Part shown: in pieces, positions 60,127 through 64,000 of the stretch
Numbering within the stretch: position 1 is the stretch's first letter
Layout of the letters: each line of letters begins with the position of its first letter
Source of the DNA: Tessaracoccus bendigoensis DSM 12906
GTDB taxonomy: Bacteria > Actinomycetota > Actinomycetes > Propionibacteriales > Propionibacteriaceae
Length of the DNA: 64,000 bases
NCBI RefSeq assembly: GCF_900141915.1
Contig: NZ_FQZG01000005.1
Coordinates: 1 to 64,000, forward strand
Reading direction: 5' to 3'
Program-made: the position numbers and the translations under genes
The notes under the pieces: generated by a model
Seen by the model: the letters and a program-made list of their open reading frames with translations, nothing else
What the model was told of the DNA's origin: nothing
Database searches by the model: none

Positions 60127-61150
60127 CGGCGACCCAGGTTCCGAGGGTGTGCCCCGCCCGCCCTGAGTCGATGGCATTCTGGGCGTCGCGTAGCGGTTCA
60201 CGCATCTGCTCAACCAGATCCTGCACCGTCGAGATGCCACGGTAGGCGAGCAACGCGGCCGCGGCGTTGAGGACGACGATGTCACGCACCGCCCCACGTT
60301 CACCTCCGACAACGTCTCGGACGACCTGCGCGTTGTGCGCCGCATCGCCCCCCGTCAGGTCATGGAAGGCGGCCGGCTGGAGCCCCAGGTCGGTCGGGTC
60401 GAGGACCGTGCGATGCACCCGCCCTTCTGAAATCAGCCACACGTCGGATGGCGATGTGGTGGTCAGCTCGTCGAGCCCGTCGAAGCCGCGGAACACCATG
60501 CCGCGGGTGCCTCGGTCGGCGAGCACTCGGGCGACGACCGGCGCGATGTCGTCGTTGGCCACGCCGAGCGCCATCGCCCGGGGCCGGGCCGGGTTGGCCA
60601 GCGGGCCCAGGAAGTTGAAGGTGGTCTGGATCCCCAACTGCTTGCGCACCCCTGCGACGGTCTTCATCGCCGGGTGGTAATGCTGCGCGAACAGGAAGAC
60701 GATCCCGACCTCGTCGAGGATTGCGGCCTGCTTGTCGGGTTCCACGTCGAGCCGCACGCCGATCGATTCGAGGGTGTCGGCGGTGCCTGCCATTGAGGAG
60801 GCGGCACGCGAGCCGTGCTTGACGACTTTTGCCCCTGCTGCGGCCGCGACGATGGCTGCCATCGTGGACACGTTGACGGTGTTTGCCCGGTCGCCGCCTG
60901 TCCCGACGATGTCGACCGCGTCAGGGTCAAGACTGATGGGCATCGCTTTGGCGAGCATCGCGTCGGCCAGGCCCGCAATCTCGTCCTCCGTCTCCCCCTT
61001 CGCGCGCAGCGCCGTCAGCATCGCGGAGATCTGCACCTCGGAGGCCCGGCCGGAGAGAATCTCCGTGAGCGCCCAGTTGGCGGCACTCGCCTCAAGCCCC
61101 TCCCGCCGGATCAGCCCGGTCAGGATGTCGGGCCATGAGTACCCCGACAT
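60113..61150 (-). CDS. trpD: Anthranilate phosphoribosyltransferase
   Basis: TrpD transfers phosphoribose from PRPP to anthranilate in tryptophan synthesis. The 345-aa protein shows DIVGTGGDRANTVNVST (PRPP site, about 79-95), KHGSRAASSMAGTADTLESIG, FLFAQHYHPAMK and FNFLGPLANPARP, all TrpD signatures. It is not near other trp genes, as in M. tuberculosis, where trpD also neighbours ctaE. The ATG at 61150 overlaps the stop of the upstream receiver-like gene as TGATG. Confidence 0.95.
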   Translation of the reverse strand: MSGYSWPDILTGLIRREGLEASAANWALTEILSGRASEVQISAMLTALRAKGETEDEIAGLADAMLAKAMPISLDPDAVDIVGTGGDRANTVNVSTMAAIVAAAAGAKVVKHGSRAASSMAGTADTLESIGVRLDVEPDKQAAILDEVGIVFLFAQHYHPAMKTVAGVRKQLGIQTTFNFLGPLANPARPRAMALGVANDDIAPVVARVLADRGTRGMVFRGFDGLDELTTTSPSDVWLISEGRVHRTVLDPTDLGLQPAAFHDLTGGDAAHNAQVVRDVVGGERGAVRDIVVLNAAAALLAYRGISTVQDLVEQMREPLRDAQNAIDSGRAGHTLGTWVAATRR

Positions 61151-61557
61151 CAAGCCACCTGGGCCAGGCGCGCCCTGATCAGGTTCGCCACCTGCTGCGG
61201 CAGGGTGACCGGATCGATCGGGAACGGGGCGACCGCCTCGGCACGCGCCCAGGTGGCGAGCCAGGCGTCCGCCTCACGGCTGACGAGCAGCAGCACCGGC
61301 GGGCAGTCGACGTACTCGTCCTTGACCTGGTAGGCCATCCCGAACCCGCCCGACGGCTGCGCGTTGCCGTCGAAGATCATCAGCGTGTACTGCGTGCCCG
61401 CATCCAGTGTGCGCAGCAGCGCACCCTGGGTGGCCACCTCGGACACCTCGATCTCGGGCAGGTCGGAGGCCACCTTGCGGCCGAGGGCGAGCCGGACGGA
61501 CTCGCGCACGATCCGATCATCGGAGAAAAGCAGCACCTTCACGGGAGCTTCAGACAT
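61150..61557 (-). CDS. Stand-alone receiver-like protein, probably degenerate
   Basis: The 135-aa protein has the fold of a response-regulator receiver with VLLFSDD (acidic pair 13-14), an Asp at the phospho-site in LMIFDGNA (63) and LLLVSRE, but the conserved Lys after the fifth strand is replaced (AVAPFPIDP). It has no output domain. The missing Lys suggests phosphorylation-independent signalling. It is coupled to trpD. It follows ctaG by six bases, so ctaG, this gene and trpD may share a transcript. Confidence 0.72.
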   Translation of the reverse strand: MSEAPVKVLLFSDDRIVRESVRLALGRKVASDLPEIEVSEVATQGALLRTLDAGTQYTLMIFDGNAQPSGGFGMAYQVKDEYVDCPPVLLLVSREADAWLATWARAEAVAPFPIDPVTLPQQVANLIRARLAQVA

Positions 61558-61563
61558 CTGCGG

Positions 61564-62556
61564 TCATTCCTTTGCGTTGTCGCTGTCGACCGGGGGTCGA
61601 GGTTGCTTGCTGGTGTCATCGTAGCCGGGTCGGCCGCTCCTGGCCTGCGCGGCCTCCTCACGGTCCAACTGCCGGTCGATGCGCTTCGCCTCCCTGTTGG
61701 ACTCCCTGATCCACTGGATGAAGATCGTGCCCATCGCCGCGAACATCGTCAGATCCCCGGTGGCCCACAACAGTCCACCTGCCCAGTTCTGGTCCGACAT
61801 TGGAGACAACCCCCAGCTCCGGTCGAACGCCACGTACCAGTCCTCCGCTATCAGTCGGGTGGAGCCCATGATCGTCACACCGAGGAACGCGTGGAACGGC
61901 ATCGTCAGCATGAACAGCAGGATCCGGATCGGGTAGGGCATCTTGATCGGCACGGGGTCCACCCCCAGCAGGGGGAAGAAGAACAGGCACCCGACAGTCA
62001 CCAGGTACAGGTGCAGCATGTCGTGGAAGAAGTCGTTGCGCAGCGTCAGCTCGTACCAGCCCGTCATGTACAGGAGGAACGGGCTGGCCACCATCAAACC
62101 GGTCGTCAGGGGCGGAAACAGCAGCACCTTCGCGAACCCTGAGTGGAGAACCTTCAGCAGAAGGCCACGGGGACGCTTCGGCAAGGTGCGCAGCGCGAGA
62201 GTCACCGGCGCCCCGAACACGAGGAACACAGGCGCGATCATGTTGAGCAGCATGTGCTGGACCATGTGGGACCAGAACAGAACCGTGTCGTAGACGCCGA
62301 GGAAGCTGAAGGTGGCCACGGCGATCGATCCGAGGCCCAACCCGACGAAGGAGATGGTCCGCATCACCGGCCACGAGTCGCCCCTGGCCTTCAGCCGATG
62401 CACCCCCCAGAGGTACAACCCGCCGACGACCAGCAACGCCAACACCGCCACAAGCGGGAAGTCCCATGCCGTCAGGTACCGCCACCCCCGGAGCGGGACG
62501 ATGTCATCATCCGGGTTCGCATGCATCGGAAACGCGGCCATCACCCCTGCAAACAT
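61564..62556 (-). CDS. ctaG: CtaG-type cytochrome c oxidase assembly protein
   Basis: The roughly 330-aa membrane protein has about seven helices and the family motifs SHMVQHMLLNMIAPVFLVFG (about 102-121), ASPFLLYMTGWYE, HDMLHLYLVTVGCLFFFPLLG and PFHAFLGVTIM. Its several His residues fit copper delivery to the CuA or CuB site of cytochrome oxidase (caa3_CtaG family). The frame opens at 62583, but ATG at 62556 lies seven bases after a GATAAT hexamer, suggesting a leaderless start there. It is divergent from ctaE. Confidence 0.9.
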   Translation of the reverse strand: MFAGVMAAFPMHANPDDDIVPLRGWRYLTAWDFPLVAVLALLVVGGLYLWGVHRLKARGDSWPVMRTISFVGLGLGSIAVATFSFLGVYDTVLFWSHMVQHMLLNMIAPVFLVFGAPVTLALRTLPKRPRGLLLKVLHSGFAKVLLFPPLTTGLMVASPFLLYMTGWYELTLRNDFFHDMLHLYLVTVGCLFFFPLLGVDPVPIKMPYPIRILLFMLTMPFHAFLGVTIMGSTRLIAEDWYVAFDRSWGLSPMSDQNWAGGLLWATGDLTMFAAMGTIFIQWIRESNREAKRIDRQLDREEAAQARSGRPGYDDTSKQPRPPVDSDNAKE

Positions 62557-62563
62557 GTGGCGC

Positions 62564-62569
62564 ATTATC
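62564..62569 (-). promoter_or_regulatory. -10 hexamer of ctaG, leaderless type
   Basis: GATAAT on the minus strand ends seven bases before the ATG at 62556. Confidence 0.55.
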
Positions 62570-62645
62570 GCACTGGCACACAAACGATTGACAGGGGGGT
62601 GTCTCCAAGTTTCGCCTCCGGCGTGACCACAGGCGATTTTGCCGC

Positions 62646-62651
62646 AATAAT
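62646..62651 (+). promoter_or_regulatory. -10 hexamer of ctaE, leaderless type
   Basis: AATAAT ends six bases before the ctaE GTG at 62658, with no ribosome binding site between. Confidence 0.55.
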
Positions 62652-62657
62652 GAGCCC

Positions 62658-63362
62658 GTGGCCACGAATCATGAAACCCTCACAGCACCGTCGGAGCTGC
62701 CAAGCGGCGCCCTGCACAAGGTGCCGTCCGCGCGATTGAACAAGCCCACGGGGCGCCCCGACACACTTTCGGTCGGCGTCATCGTGTGGCTGGCGAGCGA
62801 GCTCATGTTCTTCGGCGCGGTCTTCGCCGCCTACTTCTGGACGCGCAGCATCACGGGCGACGCCGCCGCCGCGGCGGGCACCCCGTCGATGTGGGAGACG
62901 AACAGCGCCCACCTCGATGTCACCTTCGCGAGCATCAACACCGCGATCCTGGTCCTGAGCTCCATCACCTGTCAGCTTGCGGTCAACGCAGGCGAGGCAA
63001 GGCGGGTCACCGGCTCCTGGTTAAACCCATTGAAGTGGGGGCTACGGCAGGGCTTCATGGTCACGATCGTGTTGGGTTCGGTGTTCGTGGCCGGGCAGGT
63101 GTGGGAGTACTTCACCTTGTTCAACGAGGGATACACCATCCAGACAAACCAGTACTGGTCGCTGTTCTTCCTCGCCACCGGTTTCCACGGCCTGCACGTC
63201 GTGGGTGGCGTCGTCGCCATGTGGTACGTCCTGGCCCGGTCGTTCATGACCCGTACCCACACCCACGAGCAGACTGTGGCCGCCCACGTCGTGTCCTACT
63301 ACTGGCACTTCGTCGACGTGATCTGGATCCTGCTGTTCGGCGTCTTGTACTTCCTCCGCTAA
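62658..63362 (+). CDS. ctaE: Cytochrome c oxidase subunit III
   Basis: The 234-aa protein has five membrane helices after a hydrophilic N-terminal tail. It has VIVWLASELMFFGAVFAAYF (about 40-59), the GQVWEYFTLF region, LFFLATGFHGLHVVGG and YYWHFVDVIWILLFGVLYF, all typical of heme-copper oxidase subunit III. It supports proton uptake and stability of the aa3 oxidase. The gene is followed by qcrC after 23 bases, so it likely begins the bc1-aa3 supercomplex operon. Confidence 0.95.
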   Translation: MATNHETLTAPSELPSGALHKVPSARLNKPTGRPDTLSVGVIVWLASELMFFGAVFAAYFWTRSITGDAAAAAGTPSMWETNSAHLDVTFASINTAILVLSSITCQLAVNAGEARRVTGSWLNPLKWGLRQGFMVTIVLGSVFVAGQVWEYFTLFNEGYTIQTNQYWSLFFLATGFHGLHVVGGVVAMWYVLARSFMTRTHTHEQTVAAHVVSYYWHFVDVIWILLFGVLYFLR

Positions 63363-63385
63363 CCCTCGACCTGGAGACAGACTCG

Positions 63386-64000
63386 TGAAACTCCTCACCA
63401 AGTTCCGGCGGCATTCGCTCGCCCGGCCGGCTCTGCTGATCCTGGCGCTCGTCGTCGTCGGGTTGGGATACGCCGGGGTCAACCCGCAACGTTCCTCAGC
63501 CGAGACCGAGACAACGCAGCAGGTGGAACAGGGCAAGGCGCTGTTCGACCTGACCTGCTCGTCGTGCCATGGGCTCGGCGCCGAAGGAACTTCTCAGGGC
63601 CCCACGCTGATCGGCGTCGGGGCTGCCGCCGTCGACTTCCAGATGGGCACCGGGCGCATGCCCGCAGCGCGTCGGGAGGCCCAATTGCCAGTCCGCGAGG
63701 TCAACTACTCCCAGGAGCAGATCGAGGCGGTCGCCGCCTATGTCGCCTCCCTGGGTGCAGGGCCCGCGATCCCGAGCTCCGAACAGTACTCCCCGGAAGG
63801 GCTGAGCGACGACGAGATCGCCCGCGGCGGCAGCCTGTTCCGGGCCAACTGCTCCGCATGCCATGGCATCACCGGTGGTGGCGGCGCCATGCCTAACGGC
63901 AAGTTCGCACCGTCCCTGGTCGACACCTCGTCGAGGCACATCTACGAAGCGATGCGCACCGGCCCCCAACAGATGCCCACCTTCTCAAAGGACGTCATGC
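63386..64000 (+). CDS. qcrC: Ubiquinol/menaquinol-cytochrome c reductase, diheme cytochrome c subunit (partial)
   Basis: The window ends inside this gene after 205 codons. An N-terminal signal-anchor (about 13-30, ALLILALVVVGLGYAG) is followed by two cytochrome c domains with heme motifs CSSCHG (about 58-62) and CSACHG (about 156-160) and downstream Met ligands such as TGRMPA and QQMP. In actinobacteria this diheme subunit replaces soluble cytochrome c in the bc1-aa3 supercomplex. The GTG at 63386 has GGAGA upstream. Confidence 0.94.

Noticed and set aside
62588-62593. TTGACA as the -35 box of ctaE.
   Set aside because: It is about 52 bases from the AATAAT -10 hexamer, and no -10-like hexamer lies 16-18 bases downstream of it.

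Overview
This is a GC-rich actinobacterial chromosome segment. It carries the actinobacterial division and wall cluster (mraZ to wag31), an ANTAR-type response regulator, class II DAHP synthase, a PASTA kinase, a diheme cytochrome bc1 subunit, HelD/HelR-type helicase and DnaE2. Gene order resembles the Mycobacterium tuberculosis wag31-ftsZ-mraZ ... idsA2-pknL-aroG ... trpD-ctaE-qcrC stretch, without the mycolic-acid genes. My best guess is a member of the Propionibacteriaceae, but this is an inference from content; no 16S gene is present.

Layout. 1-1.5 kb: an intact IS110-type element sitting inside a small palindrome. 1.5-6.1 kb: ANTAR regulator (minus), tRNA-Leu(CAA), then minus-strand pyk, rluD, lspA and a frameshifted DksA/TraR-like gene. 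6.1-23.0 kb: a tightly overlapped minus-strand dcw cluster (mraZ-rsmH-ftsL-ftsI-murE-murF-mraY-murD-ftsW-murG-murC-ftsQ-ftsZ-sepF-wag31), with a five-box MraZ operator upstream. 23.2-28.0 kb: plus-strand moxR, DUF58, transglutaminase and DUF3040 genes. 28.3-33.9 kb: a translationally coupled minus-strand set DUF6504-HEPN-dnaE2-dinB with a consensus LexA box upstream, apparently an SOS mutagenesis operon. 34.2-36.8 kb: an FAD/NAD-binding-like protein, CcdA-like and DsbA-like thiol proteins. 37.5-47.3 kb: HelD/HelR-like helicase, metF, polyprenyl synthase, CtpE-like P-type ATPase, PknL-like kinase, threonine aldolase. 47.3-53.3 kb: class II DAHP synthase, two-component pair, PlsC, esterase, NlpC/P60 hydrolase. 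54.6-64 kb: a small Cys-rich protein, a DEDDh/GIY-YIG nuclease, cyclophilin, a sunset-domain protein, a YcaQ-like protein, prepilin peptidase, trpD, a degenerate receiver, ctaG, ctaE and the start of qcrC.

The genes form functional blocks: peptidoglycan precursor synthesis and division; DNA damage tolerance and repair; and respiratory chain assembly at the right end, where the CcdA/DsbA pair may also contribute.

The less ordinary content lies between genes. Three gene-free stretches (28.07-28.2, 37.1-37.4 and 53.6-54.5 kb) hold short mosaic repeats; the first and third share a 20-base unit with a CGAYACCAGC core, and the second is only weakly related. A separate palindromic element built on TTGAGCACTA occurs at 1.67 and 35.16 kb, and a short related palindrome is the IS110 target. 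Many genes have a TANNNT -10 hexamer 6-7 bases before the start codon, the signature of leaderless transcription.
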